Below are positions 15,401-27,900 of a DNA stretch of 64,000 bases, piece by piece. The notes under the pieces are model-generated. The model was not told where the DNA came from. It did not search any database and saw only the letters and a program-made list of their open reading frames with translations. The translations under genes were made by a program, and so were the position numbers. Position 1 is the first letter of the stretch. Each line of letters begins with the position of its first letter. The DNA comes from a virus: IMG/VR virus record IMGVR_UViG_3300043424_000108, positions 17,370 through 81,369 of that record, one strand, 5' to 3'.

Positions 15401-18400
15401 CTTTTGCTAAGTCTGCTTTCTTGCTAGCGAGCATCTTCTCGAATACAGCCCTACTATCATCAGTGAGAACAAAGTTCATGACTTCAGCATTTCTCTTTGT
15501 TTCTTTCCACTTTTGAATAGCAATAGCATCTTCGTATGCTTTACCTGTTTTCAGTTCTCCAGCCTCATCGTAGATTCTTTCTAGCTCGTAGATTTCTTTC
15601 TCTTTCTCTTTAAGTCTCTCGATTGTATGTTCGTCTATCTCTCCAGTACCAAACTCTTCTCTGATAGCACCAATTTCTTGATAGATTCTGTTTCTTTTTT
15701 CTTTTACGTCATCTGGTAACAGCTTTTGAATAGCATAATACTCATCTGTAAAAGGACGCTCTGTATACTCTTCGTAAAACTTCTTAAGATCCTCTTCTGC
15801 TTTATTTCTTATCTCCTCTGTCTCACCATACTCTACAAGATAATTAAGTTCAGTAGCCCTGTTTCTAAGTTCGATTGTCTTAATCTTTGTATTAAGGGAT
15901 ATAACTTTCTTGTCTTTTACAAGTTTGCCATCTATTACTTCATACAGTACAGTCTCTCGAATAAAAGGCTTATAGAAGTTTTTAGTATCCATAGCAGAAC
16001 CAAAGAAACTTCCTTCTGATGCCGCAATGTCATCCATAAGATCTTGCCAATCTCTTGCAATAGGCTTTAAGTTCTCTTGAAACTCGTTATTAATACCTCT
16101 AATATAGTTAGCAATAATCTGTACGCTAGGAGTCTTTGTAGACATTGCTGACTCCCAAGCAAGATACCAAGGAGAGTTAGGATCAGCTAAGAACTTTTTA
16201 ATATTCTCGGGAGTAGGAATACTCTCTGCCTTTTCTTTTTCTAACTCCGCAATTCTTTTTGCAATAGCAGGAGTTTGTGTACGAGACTTAAGTTTAGCAA
16301 TATCAGAATCAAACTGAGCTGCAATATCTACTGCTTGTTGAGATAGACTATCTGCTAATTCATTAAATACAGGAGCCTGTATATTAGTTGCATGATCTTC
16401 TTTAATAGTGTTGATAGCAGTTTTAATCCAAGAAAGATTCTTTAAGAAAGCGTCTTTCTGAACTTCTGCCCTATACATTTTCTTAAGGACACTAGTGTCA
16501 AATAAAGATTCAATCTTTTTAACATGCTTCTCGATAGCTAAAGCTTGCTTATAGGTTCTATGAAGATCCCCTAACTTCTTACCTGAAGGTATATTAGGAT
16601 CATTCAAAATGTTATCTAAGTGACGAATCAGTCCCTGTAGATAAATAGAATTGTATTCAAGATAATCAGCCAACTCTAGAACAGATGCAGCTACATCTTC
16701 TTTTGTTAGTATGTTCTTTACCTGCTTAATAGCATCTAGAGATCTTTGTAGGGACTCATTTCCTAAGCCAAGAAATCTATTGGTATCTAAGATCTTTTTA
16801 AACTCAGAGTCACTAATAGCTGAAGCAATTTTTTGAATCTTCTCTGCATAGGTTTGGAATTCAAACTGTCCACCAGGAGTAGTTACTACATACTGAGTCA
16901 AAGCATCTACTTGATCTTGAGGAACTATACGTTGGAACATATAGTCTTCGATTGCAGAGTTTGTAGGAATCACCTCAAACAAGTTAGAGGGATTAACAAG
17001 AGACTCCACTAAATTAGACATATTACTAATAGGAGTAACTCCTACTTTAAATGATCTAAGCAAAGACTTAAACCAATCAAAGACTTTATCAAACAAACTT
17101 CTATTAGCTTTAGTAACCGCTTGTCTACCTAACTCAGTTACAATAACCTCTTCCCAGAAAGATTCGCTTCCTACATAATCAGGATAAGCGTCTTCTACAA
17201 AAGAGTAAGCAGATGATGTGGGGGATTCTTCGTGTAATCTTTTTACCTCAGCCTTAAGCTGTTCAAATAACTCAGGATTAGATTCTCTAATACCTCTAAC
17301 TACAAAGTGTCCAAATTCATGCCAAGGGGTATCTTCCTGAATAAGTTCAGGATTAAGTTCAATCTCTCCTGTAGATAAGTTAACTCTAGCGGCCTCTGCA
17401 ATTTCGTTGTTCCACTTCCAAGTTACTCCAGGGAATCTAGAAGCAAGTTTATCTAACACCTGTCCATAAGCTTTTATCTTAGGATCTTTAAGTGCTTGTT
17501 TTAAACTAAAGTTCTTTTGGAACATTAATCCATTCAAAGGAAGTACTTCTCCATCAATCAAAAGTTCATTTGCTGATTGGAGTTTTTCCATAATAGCTGC
17601 TTTTTCTTTTCCTAGATTCTCTTGGATCTCAAACAACTCCATTTCAGTTCTCATAGACTCTTCTTCTAGAGTCTCAACTGCTTGTAGGAAAGGAATAGTA
17701 TAACTACCATTCAAGTCAAATTCAATTAAAGTCTGTCCATCAGACAACTCTCTTACGTATGCAGGAGGATTAGAGTATGCTAAAGGAAACATTGCATTGA
17801 TGTTTTCTTTTAATCTAACTGCGTAGTTATAAAGTGCACCAGGAGATTTAACTCTCTTTGTCTCAGAAAGATAAATTTTGTTTCCTTCTACTCGAACAGA
17901 GTCAAGACCTTGAATAGCTGGAAGTATTTCTTGGAAGTGTTTAGAAGCTACGTAACGCTTCTTCTCTTCCATTGACATGTTCCAGTACTCTGGACTAGTT
18001 TGAATGCCTCTAACAAAGTCGTATTGTCTTTCTAAACGAATAAATCTATCAGATACAAACTTTGCATCCTTCCTACTAAACATAGTAGTAGGCATTACAT
18101 TACTAGCTACAAACTTTTTAAATCCTGCTATGTCTTGTTTGTTTCCTAGTATGTGAACTTGTTCATCTTGATTTACAATGTAAATAGTTTTTTCACCAGC
18201 ATCATTATTTGTTAAGACAGTATCAAACTCTTGAGTATTAGTTAAATAGTTATTAAGTTCTTTTAGTTTACTTTCTTTTATATGCTCTGTTAATGGTTCC
18301 CAACCAGAATTGCGTTCAGAAAATTCAGTGGCTTCTGCTAAAGTAGGAAATACTTCTATTTCTACCACTTCGCCTATAAATTCTAACGCAAACTTTGAAT

Positions 18401-18905
18401 TTTTAATTGCATCAATCTCTGCTTGAATCTCCGCTTTACTTTGTGGTCTATTACCAAAAAAAGCATCTCTTTGGAATTGTACATTTTTTGCATTAATTAA
18501 TAAAGATACTATACTACCTTCTTTTTTAGCGTACCCTTTAGCCTCCCTTTTATCAGTACTTACATAGAAAACGTTACCTCCAAAAATGTTTTTTGAAAAA
18601 TCTACTTCATCAAACTTTTTCCCTTTAGTACCATGATAAACAATATCTTTTACTTTACTATCTGGAAAGATAGTATCTAAGTATGCGGAGTATTGTTCTT
18701 GTGTGCCTACAGAAGCTAACTCAGGATTGGTCACAAACAACTCCTCTACTCCCTCCTTAATGGTTGACTTAGGCAAGTTGTAATATTTAGCAGGTACTTC
18801 TCCCTGATACTTATCCCAGAGATAGTAAGCATACTCTGGGACTATAGATTGAAGTTTCTCAAATTGAGCCTTTATAGTTGGGTCTGATAGGTTAGGACAA
18901 AACAT
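12465..18905 (-). CDS. giant polyvalent protein with ADP-ribosyltransferase-like and zincin-like domains
   Basis: The 2146-residue protein begins with a helical cap and then an ADP-ribosyltransferase-like domain: YHGT at 90-93, FYVSTD at 113-118 and A122/Y125, as in phage polyvalent (PolyVal) proteins. A metallopeptidase-like site HEFGH at 529-533 follows, in a DTPWHEFGHFVV setting. The middle (about 650-1450) is long, charged and coiled-coil-like. The C-terminal third has hydrophobic helices (for example near 1940-1965) and ends in Glu. In other phages such proteins are packaged and ejected with DNA and act on host targets on entry; that is the likely role here. It starts 22 bases after the RNA polymerase giant. 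Confidence 0.75.
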   Translation of the reverse strand: MFCPNLSDPTIKAQFEKLQSIVPEYAYYLWDKYQGEVPAKYYNLPKSTIKEGVEELFVTNPELASVGTQEQYSAYLDTIFPDSKVKDIVYHGTKGKKFDEVDFSKNIFGGNVFYVSTDKREAKGYAKKEGSIVSLLINAKNVQFQRDAFFGNRPQSKAEIQAEIDAIKNSKFALEFIGEVVEIEVFPTLAEATEFSERNSGWEPLTEHIKESKLKELNNYLTNTQEFDTVLTNNDAGEKTIYIVNQDEQVHILGNKQDIAGFKKFVASNVMPTTMFSRKDAKFVSDRFIRLERQYDFVRGIQTSPEYWNMSMEEKKRYVASKHFQEILPAIQGLDSVRVEGNKIYLSETKRVKSPGALYNYAVRLKENINAMFPLAYSNPPAYVRELSDGQTLIEFDLNGSYTIPFLQAVETLEEESMRTEMELFEIQENLGKEKAAIMEKLQSANELLIDGEVLPLNGLMFQKNFSLKQALKDPKIKAYGQVLDKLASRFPGVTWKWNNEIAEAARVNLSTGEIELNPELIQEDTPWHEFGHFVVRGIRESNPELFEQLKAEVKRLHEESPTSSAYSFVEDAYPDYVGSESFWEEVIVTELGRQAVTKANRSLFDKVFDWFKSLLRSFKVGVTPISNMSNLVESLVNPSNLFEVIPTNSAIEDYMFQRIVPQDQVDALTQYVVTTPGGQFEFQTYAEKIQKIASAISDSEFKKILDTNRFLGLGNESLQRSLDAIKQVKNILTKEDVAASVLELADYLEYNSIYLQGLIRHLDNILNDPNIPSGKKLGDLHRTYKQALAIEKHVKKIESLFDTSVLKKMYRAEVQKDAFLKNLSWIKTAINTIKEDHATNIQAPVFNELADSLSQQAVDIAAQFDSDIAKLKSRTQTPAIAKRIAELEKEKAESIPTPENIKKFLADPNSPWYLAWESAMSTKTPSVQIIANYIRGINNEFQENLKPIARDWQDLMDDIAASEGSFFGSAMDTKNFYKPFIRETVLYEVIDGKLVKDKKVISLNTKIKTIELRNRATELNYLVEYGETEEIRNKAEEDLKKFYEEYTERPFTDEYYAIQKLLPDDVKEKRNRIYQEIGAIREEFGTGEIDEHTIERLKEKEKEIYELERIYDEAGELKTGKAYEDAIAIQKWKETKRNAEVMNFVLTDDSRAVFEKMLASKKADLAKGLITQDAYNKWASVHTRTTYTQEFYDTRQIILDDIQRLLSNRGSMQDLYSGLFNLLLGTKDRNGVYDPVQVTDKQVVKAKELELQIEEIKSLLKQDSPLDKDTKSKLGALIEKLQDLQSNVNSEYYESAVRNQKDSIRTQVTTENPDLDTQSIEKIVEARYKNSVWYQNNHITKFRFNPETRVVQEVVEPLFMWRVTRPNNPNYIEKDAPSSLWYKSVIRPEFKNPKYKPKEITFKEVTGGEYYNSNYDNLTSTQKQLLERMRVLHYRSQENLYQKDKLGDLIPGMRKTKGEFVDLIKLKANIVKQFFKNILSYFKGDRDSFSDEDDIYGDAYQTDAFGDPVTRESRRLFNRYARTLPIEEQSYDIMTAMASYATSSERFKVMRKYQSTVLTMEEVMSAGKEESGASKVIADLIDRELYGKVLEDKNNSVALRVGNSLFSGVSNVAGFKTLGFNLMSLPQNWISGHLKILSQLGFYHITAKDLVRAHGDTSGISKEFYLTYNQFGAKSYRVSLVDYFTGTQALANQASEINNKGLAKYGKAWKAVSTLRDFTEFDIAAVTTYAFLNKYRVPVKGSTETIRLKDAFELRDGVIQPKPSVDVSFEFVQRVRKEIQLANERAQGIYSLEAQPTMAKHAWFRSIMFLKKWVIPDLKSTWGSETIHYGAGIKTIGSHRAALNFLMDTVYFDKGRMYNTWKYSSDTQKAGLKQFAVQLATYTVLANLIVQMSLALNCEEDAESDWKDYVCLGAKRTANEAEGVFTGWGINEMMFTYVAEQANGVSIFEKIGWAAMGPFSVWRKFVTDGDLYSTDPYYKYRPNSNKVDWDRTHPMQAGEMGLAVLGMEFLGLKGAFIGPKSVEFQNRAFNDYAPKTYTKELRTRYKKDYEGLEIMPTRTRLAQEKKLFKKQLKEIQEETAKYVSRGERVPESVNNKLKTLRDNYKKRIEGIKAGKIDESSPIAYPFMNLLGDRRGLDVTPEPEEE

Positions 18906-18913
18906 GGTTAATA

Positions 18914-18921
18914 CAAATATA
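18914..18921 (-). promoter_or_regulatory. possible -7 box before the 2146-residue giant gene
   Basis: TATATTTG on the minus strand lies in the short gap between the two giant genes, 8 bases before the ATG. No TTG lies at the usual distance, so it may be a weak or chance site. Confidence 0.35.
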
Positions 18922-18927
18922 ACTTAA

Positions 18928-21900
18928 TTAGCAATTTTTACTTAGATTATTATTTAGTTCACGAAGCTTACTGAAAGATTCTTGTAGAAGTTTTCCAGAC
19001 TCTAGGTCAGAGAACTGAGTAACATCAAAGGTACTAAGTTCGGGAGTAGCCTGAATTCGAGTAGCCTTATTATAAGAGTCTACGAGGAATCTAGCGTCAG
19101 CTGGAGTCATCTCTGTTCCTACTAAGCTTTTTCCTGCCTTCTGAAGGTCTCTCAGTGTTTCCAAAAACTTCTCCTTGAATTGGTTAAGACCTTTAGGATT
19201 CTCTGAGATAAAGTCTACAATATCCTGTACTTCAATCTCTTGACCACTTTGAGCAGATAAAGATAAAGCAACTTGGTCAATATTCTCATAAGGCTCTCCG
19301 CTCTTGCTTGTACGACCTACATAGTCTTTTATTCCAGGAGTATTAGATACATTAAAGAGTCTATTGTCGTAAGCCTGTCTAACACTCTCAGAATTAATCT
19401 TTCCTCCTAAAAAGAAGTCGTATATAACTCCGACTTTAGTCCCCCCAACAATACTTTCAAAGTTAAAGTTTTTATCAAAGAACACTATTTGTTGAGCAAT
19501 CTCGTAAGGGTTATTGCTTTTTTGGATTACCAAATCTACAGTCTCTTCTTCTGTAACAGGTTCAACAAATACTCCTGTATTAAAGATAGTAGGATTAATA
19601 CTAATCTGACTTCGTAAAGACTTTGATCTGGTCTCTGGAGACTTGTGTTTAGCAACTATTCCAGCCGAAGTCTTGAGGTAAATGCTAGCAACTTCAGTAG
19701 CAGAAATTTCTTCTTTCTCTTCCAGCTGCAATTCAGACTGTTTTACTACTGACATGTCTACTGTATTAGGTCTAGAAAGAACATAATCTTTATAGTAGTT
19801 TAGTGCAGGTGGTACATCAAGTCTTCTAAACTCAGGATGATTCTCATTAAACCTAGCTATAAACTGAGTAATGTAAGGAGTAGTACCTTCCTCAGGAGTT
19901 ACATCAAGCTCTTCAACAAAATTATTAATTATGTCTGTCATAGGAAGAGTATAGATAGACTCAGGAATTAATGGTAGGTAAGAGTCAAACTTTTTATTCA
20001 ACTGAGTACCTATGATTCCTGCATAAACAAAAGCTCTAAAGAATCCTTGCATATCCCCAATCAAATCGCTATCTGAAGGATTGTTAGGATCTAATGCAGG
20101 GTGAGACCAATTTAATCCTTTTTCAAACTCTTCTTTAAGAATATCTACTGAGTAGTTTAAATCTGTCTGAGTAATACCTGTACGTACATAATCGGAGTCT
20201 ACTTCTGAGTTGATTGATACCATATTAAAGACATCGTTCTCAGCTGTAATACCTCTTGAAGCCAATCTAGATTTTAAGTTAAGATACATTGATCCTATGT
20301 TACCAGGATTTTTCTTATCTAGGTAAGTCTCAAATTCTCTTACTTCTGGTACATTGTTAATGAACAGGCTATACAACAAGTCATTCTTAAACGTACGAGA
20401 CAGTTTGTCGTAGTCTAGTTTGCGGTTAGCAGTCTTAAGTCTAGCATACTCTACTAGGATTTTGTTAGTAATCTTAGAGTTAGCAGATATTGGGAATACT
20501 TCTACAAACTTGTCTAACACATCTTGTTGAATCTGATAAGGAGATACTACACTATTATAGATAATGTCATTAAGTCCTTCTTGGTTAAATATCTTATACT
20601 CTTTAGTACCTGGCTTTACATACTTAGCCAACTCTACTACACTTGATCTGAAAGACTCAAAGTTTTGTGGAGAAAATGTATCGTAGTCAACCGAAAGAGA
20701 TATAGTAGCAAGATCTCTAGTTTGATCCTCCAACTCCAAAAACAAACCTAACCTAGCCAAATCATGATAAGCATCTTCTACCTCTAACAAATTTTGTTTA
20801 GCAGTCTCAGGAGTGAGATTAGATCTAAACTTATTGTTAACGTTTCTCTTAAGTGCTGAACGACTTATTACGCCATACTTAGTAGTAGACTTTGCAATCA
20901 ATTCCCTAACTACGTGCCCCTCAGGTACTCTTGATAGTATGTCTTTTGTAATAGAATCTAAAGATTCTCCCTTTGAATACCTTAAGATAGAAGATCTTAT
21001 TTTCCTACCTTCTTCATCTAATCCTGCTGACCTATTGATTATATTTACAATATCATTGAAGCGAGTTCCTGCCATAGTAACATAGTTTACTACAGGAGTA
21101 ATAACGTTGTTCAATCCAATACGTGCAATACCATCATTCTTTTCAATGTCCACGTGTGCGTTAATCATTTCACCAGTCAACAAAGAAATAGGTTCTCCAT
21201 CTACATTATAAACTCTACTGAAGTCAATATATCCTTCTTCTGTACGATTAGCATCTAGTATGTATTCATAGATAGCAGCTTTATCTTGTCTGTAGAATTT
21301 AGTCTTCTGAAGTAAAGAATGGAATACGTTATTCTTAGCGTCAGTACCTAGAGAGTTTTTATAAGTATTCAAAGAGAACACATACAGCTGATAGATAGGA
21401 TTGATAATATTAGTTAAGTCTGCAGTTGCAGCAGGAGATACGTTACCAAATTCTTTTACTGCTGCATCAATCCTCTTGATTTCGTTAGGCGTAATTAATG
21501 CTTGGAATACTTCTGGCTGACTCATTCTTTCAGCCATATTAAGCAACAATGCATTTGTGTACTGACCTCTAATACTCTTTAACTGTTTAGTAAGACTAGT
21601 ATTCTCCTCAATAATATCTGCAATAGTGTCATTAATATACCCAATCTCTTGAGAAAGTTCTCTGTCGCTTGCTGTAGACAAAACAAAACGAATTGCTTTA
21701 ATTCTGGATTTAACTTCGTCACTAACCTTAGACTTAGTCTCAGAAATTCCACTAGTGAATTTTTCTTGTAGTCTAAGTAAGTCTGCTGCTGTAACTCCTG
21801 CTTCAACCAACTCTTCCTCTTCTACACCTTTCAAAGACTGTAATTCTAGATAAAGTTCTTTTAACTTAGTGTCAGGATTAAATCCTTTTTCAGTCAATAG

Positions 21901-24900
21901 ATCACGTAACTCATTGACTAATAGATTCTTGTCTGCAACGAAAGTTCTAATAGTTTCTTTGTTCTCGTGGATCTTATCAAGAATAGCATTCTTAGTTGCA
22001 AGTGCTTCTTCAGGAGACTGAAACTCACGAGTAGAAATCATAGTACCATCTTGTTCTAGGTGAGGATCATAACAGAACAATTTATCAATATCGTAATCCG
22101 AACCAGACTTAACAACCATCTCATCTGGAACCAAGATGATCTCTCCACTTTCCTCAGGTAGGAACTCAACTACTTCAAAGCTTTCAATAGTGTTGTAACC
22201 TGAACCTGGAATACGGATAGCCATCATAGCCAATTGAGAAGCATTATCCATCCTAAACTTAGGATTCTGTATTGCTTCGTTTAATCTAGTTAAAGCAGTA
22301 TGTGGATTAAATGGTTTTCCATTAGCATCCAATTCGCCAATAGGCTCTCCGTCTACAGGAGAGATAAGATTAAGCAAAGGATAGTAACCTTTAGAGAAAG
22401 ATACTATTACTTCTGCTTTAGTTACCTTTCCTCCCTGTACATCATAATAAGCAAGTTTTCTGCTTGGACGAATCAAAGAAACAGGATACTGTACTCTCTG
22501 TGCTCCAGGAACTTTCTGGCGTATTACTTGGTTTCGTACACTAGACACAATAGCACTCTCCATAATAGTACGATCAATCATACTATCTAGGGTGTGCATC
22601 AGAGTTCCGTCTGCTTTAAGTTGAAGAAGATCTTTAGTAGACTCGGAAGCGTTCTTCTTAGAAATTTCTCTAATCAAGAACTCTACAAGTTTCTGCTTAT
22701 CTGCTAACTGCTCTAGGAAATTAATCTTATCAAAGTTTGTAAGACTTTCAATAATATTTTTGTACTCTCCGTAAAGTTCTTCCTCTTTCTCACTAACCAA
22801 GTCTTTGTAAATAAGTTTACGCAACTGGGTACTGAAGATATTGTTAAAGTCTTCTTTGTTTTCTACTAGTACCTGTTCTTTCAAGTACTTCATATCAATA
22901 ACTCCAGTAGGACTAGCCTGTGGATCTACTTTATTCTTATCGTCGAACAAACTTACTGATTCTACTGTTTCGGCTATCTTAGTACCTGATTCAAATACAG
23001 CATAGTCTGCAGAAGAAGCGTGCAACTTTTGAAGAATTCCTTCTAGTTCAGCATCATTCACCATCTCCGAAGGAAGAATAGGCTTCATAGAGTACTTGTG
23101 GAATACAGGTACCGATTCTCCACTTTCTATCTTATTGTGTCCAGAGTACTGTAACTTCTTAATAGTAAACTTATAGAAGGGACCTTGGTTTAATAAATCT
23201 AACAATTCTTTCCTAAGTGCCTCTTGTTCATATTCTGGAGCAGTTTTGATCTCTAAATGTTTCTTGTAGATAGCATCCTGTCTCTTAAACTCATCTACCA
23301 TCTCAGGAGTAAGACCTGACTTAGTCAAAGCATAGAATTTACGGAAAAAGTCTAGGGTACAAAAAGCTGCAGCATCTTGTTTAGCTGCTTTTTTGTTATT
23401 AGTATATGCTTCTTTACTTTTACCGTATACTTTGCTTTTAGATGCAGTAACAGACTTAACTAGTTGGTCTTCTAAAACTAAGTAAGAGATCTGATCAGCA
23501 TTAGCTCTATTAGGATTAACCTTGATTCCTGTTTTGTTAGCATAGGCCTGGAAAGCGTCCCTACCAGAATACATAGTCAAACCAGACTTATTAGAAGTCA
23601 AGTACTCTAGATTCTGCAAATCTAAGGTAGCATAACTACCAAAGGCATTCCAAGCACTTAAACGCTTTTCAATGTCTTTAGGGTTCTTGTAATAGTAAGG
23701 ATGATTAAAGAATATCTTATGTTGTTCAATACGAGACACAGCAGAAAAGAAGTGATACTTCATCAATTCTGGAGTTGTAAGTGCGTAGTCATTCCCTAAG
23801 ATTGCCTTAGACTTATTTGCCTGTGCCCTTATGTAGAAGTTAAACCTAGTTAAAATGTCTTTGTACTCAGGCATTCCTTCAAAGATGTCTTTTAGACTCT
23901 TTCCAGGTTCTGGAGATTTGAAAGCATTAAGTAAAGCTGTTCTTTGTCCAGCATTAAATATTTTATGGAAGTAAGCCAACTTAGGACTAGAGTCCTCATC
24001 ATAAGCAGCAATCCTGTACTTAGAAGAGTTTTTAAGGGTAACATCTACCTCTGACTTAATTAATGGAAGTATGATACTATTAAACAAATCAGTAGGAACT
24101 CCGTTATACACAGAGAAAGCGTCAGCTTCATTATTTCCCACCTGTAATCCAATATGTTCACGTAACTTTCTTTCTAGTACTAAGGCTCTTGTAGTAGACT
24201 TACCACTTAAGCGGTTAATTTCTTCTATACCATAGCGAGTCAATCCAATAATATCTACATAGTGCTTCTTAGATTCATTTGCATCAATAGTCTTCTCACC
24301 TTCGTAGCTAGTCTTAATACCTAACAAGTTTCCTAACTCTACCTTACGAGGAACAAGTTGATTCCCGATTTTATCTACAATACGATTACCTCCATTATTG
24401 AATAAGTAAGTTAATACGAAAGATCCTTGTACACCTGGGTTATTCTTAGGGTTAAGGTGAGGCAACTCCTCGTACACACTATCTATAGTAGGGTAAAGGA
24501 CTGAGTCGTTAAGTACACCAAGTACCTTACTCATGAAAGTGTGTTGGTTAACAGACCATATTTGTTTTTGGTCTGCATTGTAACGCATGTCATCTACATA
24601 CTCAGGATTTGCTTGTACCTCATACTGAATGATTGCAGAAATGTTTCTATTCTCCCCATCTACTTTCTTTTTGCCCTTAGGTGTTGATATCTCGTGCTCA
24701 ATAGACAAGTCTGCTAAGGGAGACATTATGTACTTCTTTACCTGAGAAAGTGAAGATAGCTTTTCGTAAATAAGTCTAACTCTGCTTTCTTGGATAGTCG
24801 CATCTTCGTTCAAGAACAACTCTACTGCTGCAGGACTAAGATTAAATCCTAGAGGAGTCAACATGTTATACAACGCTTGGTTGTAGTCTCTGTAGTCTTC

Positions 24901-27900
24901 TTGATCCTTAGGAGCAGGAGGCACACCAGGGAAATTACCAAAGTACTTTTGTGTATTTAAGTAGAAAGTTCCTGTCTCTTCGTTCCTTGCTGTATAGGGA
25001 GTACTAGTAAGAGAGAAGTCTAGGTCATACTTTTTACGGATGTTTAGAGAATCCAAAGAGTTCGCTTGGAATACTCGTACCTCAGAAATGTTACCTTCTT
25101 CATCTCTTTTGATGTTTGCAGTATAACCCTCAATGTAAGGCATGCTGAACAAGCTAAAGAATTCATTCTTAAAGTTCATACTGCTTGTTCTAGCAATAGA
25201 ACTGTCTGGTGCTGGAAGATACTGCAGAAATTGATTGAATTGAGGATACTCTTCTGCAATCTCTTCTACACGACTATATAAGTCTGCATAAGAGTTTGTT
25301 CCAGATAACCTACGCTGAAGAATGTTCCAGTTAGTATTAAAGTCGCTTAGTATTGTTGTTCCATATATAGGATGGAATACCATACGTCCGTTTTCATACT
25401 TAGGCAGCGTTCTAAGAGCATTAACCAATACTTGTGAGGCTAACTGCTTATTCGACATTTCATTTACGCTAGCCTCATATGATGCAAATTCAGAGTTTAC
25501 TTTTTCAAACTCTTCGATACGCTCATTCAATATCTGTTTTTTGATATTATCTTCAAAGATGCTAGAGTTGAGTTTATGAAACTGTGCTGCAGACTGAAAG
25601 TTGTCTAGTAAGTCTACAAGTTGGTTTATCTTAGGAATTAAAGATTGATTGTTTGTTTTCTCGTATTCTTTTGTAAGTGCTTCATAGTCGTTAAACAAAG
25701 ACTTCTCCATGTAGGAATAAACTATGTTAGCATTCTTGCCACTAGATACAATGTTTACAAAGTTTATGCCCTTGTCTTTAAATTGATTGTTTGCAATACT
25801 TACGTAGATACTATCTAAGTCATCTAACAGAGCTTTTGAGTCCTTGAATGATAAAGTATGACTTACTCCTTCAGAATCTTGATAACTATACTTACCAGAA
25901 TACAGTTTAGTAAAGTACTGATTAGACTCGTTACGTTTGAACTGAGTCAAGTTACCTTTGTGCAAACGAGAGAAGTAATGATCTATTGTCTTCTTATCAG
26001 AGAATAGATTAGAGATAAAGTCCCAGATTTGTTTAAAGATAGATTTAGATTCCTTTGCTTTCTTCAAAGCTTCAGGCATAGTAACTCCACCACTTAAAGC
26101 ATAAGCTCTAAAGTCTTCTGCTAGTCTTTCCTCTAGTTCTACAAAAGACAAATCTCCATAGATGCTTCTTGCTTCTGCATACAAAGCTGATTTCTGCTCA
26201 GGAGTTAAATAAAGCTGAGAGAATTCATGCCATGCTTCATGGTAAGCCTCTGCGTAATTAGCTCCCTCAAACAAGAAGATACCTGCCTTAGACCACACAG
26301 CATAAGCTTCAGGATGACTGATAGTGTTATTAAAGATGAAAGGAGTATTCTTAAATATAGGGTGATTACTTACCCAGGCTTTTGCTTGTTGATTTTGTTT
26401 TTCAGTAATTTGATTGTCTAATAATCTTTCCCTAAAGAACTCTGACTCACTCGGACTGATATTATCAGGAAGCAAAGTAGGTCTAGTTCTTACTTTTCTA
26501 GGCTGTTGTCCAGTAGGTTGAGTGGGTTGATCAGCAGGTTGCTCTACAGGAAGGACAACAACAGGTTCAGGAATAACGTTAATGTTATCGTTTACTACGT
26601 CTACTGTAGAGTTATCAGATACTTTGTAGTCAGAACTGAATGAAAGACTTCTATTTTCCTCTCTTAAGAAGGTTGCACCAAACTCAGGACTTTTAATAAA
26701 GTCTGTATAAGTATCAAAGTTCTTGGTACTTATTTCATTGTTTTTATTTACAACTAATGCTTGGTAAGGTTTATTTTGTTTTACTAAAGACTCTCTTACT
26801 AGCTTGTAAGAAGTCTCACCCATCTTAAGCAAATCTTCTTGTTGGTTTTGAGAGTTTCTGTAGTAGTTCTTACCGTCTTGCCCAACTTCTACATACTTTA
26901 CTATAAGTTTTTGTGAAGCAGTTGCACACAAGTACAGATTTGATTTTTTAAAGAATCTAATTCCTGTGGTTTGCTTTCCTTCTTTAATGCCCTTAATATA
27001 AACAGAGTTTATCTGCTGGCTTAAATACTCTAAGAAAGCAGCAGCATTAGTTCTAATAGACTCATCTATGGTAGTAGGCAAAGTACCTTCGTTAAAGGCA
27101 TTAACTAGTACCTGCAACGTATTACCATTAGTAGGAATATTAACACCTGTATAAGGGTTACGTACATTTTCTTTTTCAAGATGAACACTACCAGGCTTAA
27201 GTAAATAGTCCTTTTGTGCACCTCGACGTGGGATTACAAGTCCATTAGGAGTAGTAATTACCTTAATAGACTCTCCTACCGCTTGACTCAATGGTCTAAC
27301 CTTGCTAAAACCAGGTACAATTCCTTCAATACGTGAGGTAACTATTTTTCCTTTTGCTACGGTAGCCCTAATTTCTTTTAGCTTAGGACTTGCAGTTGAG
27401 TCAGGAAGTAAAGCAACAAATACATTTCCAGTAGTGCTAGAAGTAGGTCTTCCTTGAGGGTTGAATCTAATAAGGTCTCCCTTAGAGTCTACAAACACAC
27501 TTCCTACACCTGACCCCAACAACTTAGGATTATTCAATACAGCTCCCACAAAACTCTTATCGTGTAAAGGAATCTGTTGTCTGTTGAAGACTTCAACTAA
27601 TCTAGCTTTCTCTTCTTCGTTTAATGACTTTTTCTGTCTAAGTTCTTCGATTGTTGCGTAGTCTTGGTCACTCAATATAAACTTATAGATTCCCATCATA
27701 GATTGAATCCGTATGCTCATATCTCTATAGGTACCAGAACGTGTATCTTCTGAGTAAGAAGTAATAATATCTGAACCTAAGTTAATAGTAGAATCATCAT
27801 AAGAGTTGTCAGTCACAGAATCTACGGTAGGCATAGAAAGATACAAGCCATCTATCGCTCTTAACTTTACTTCTTTGATCTCTGAATTTACATTATCTTG

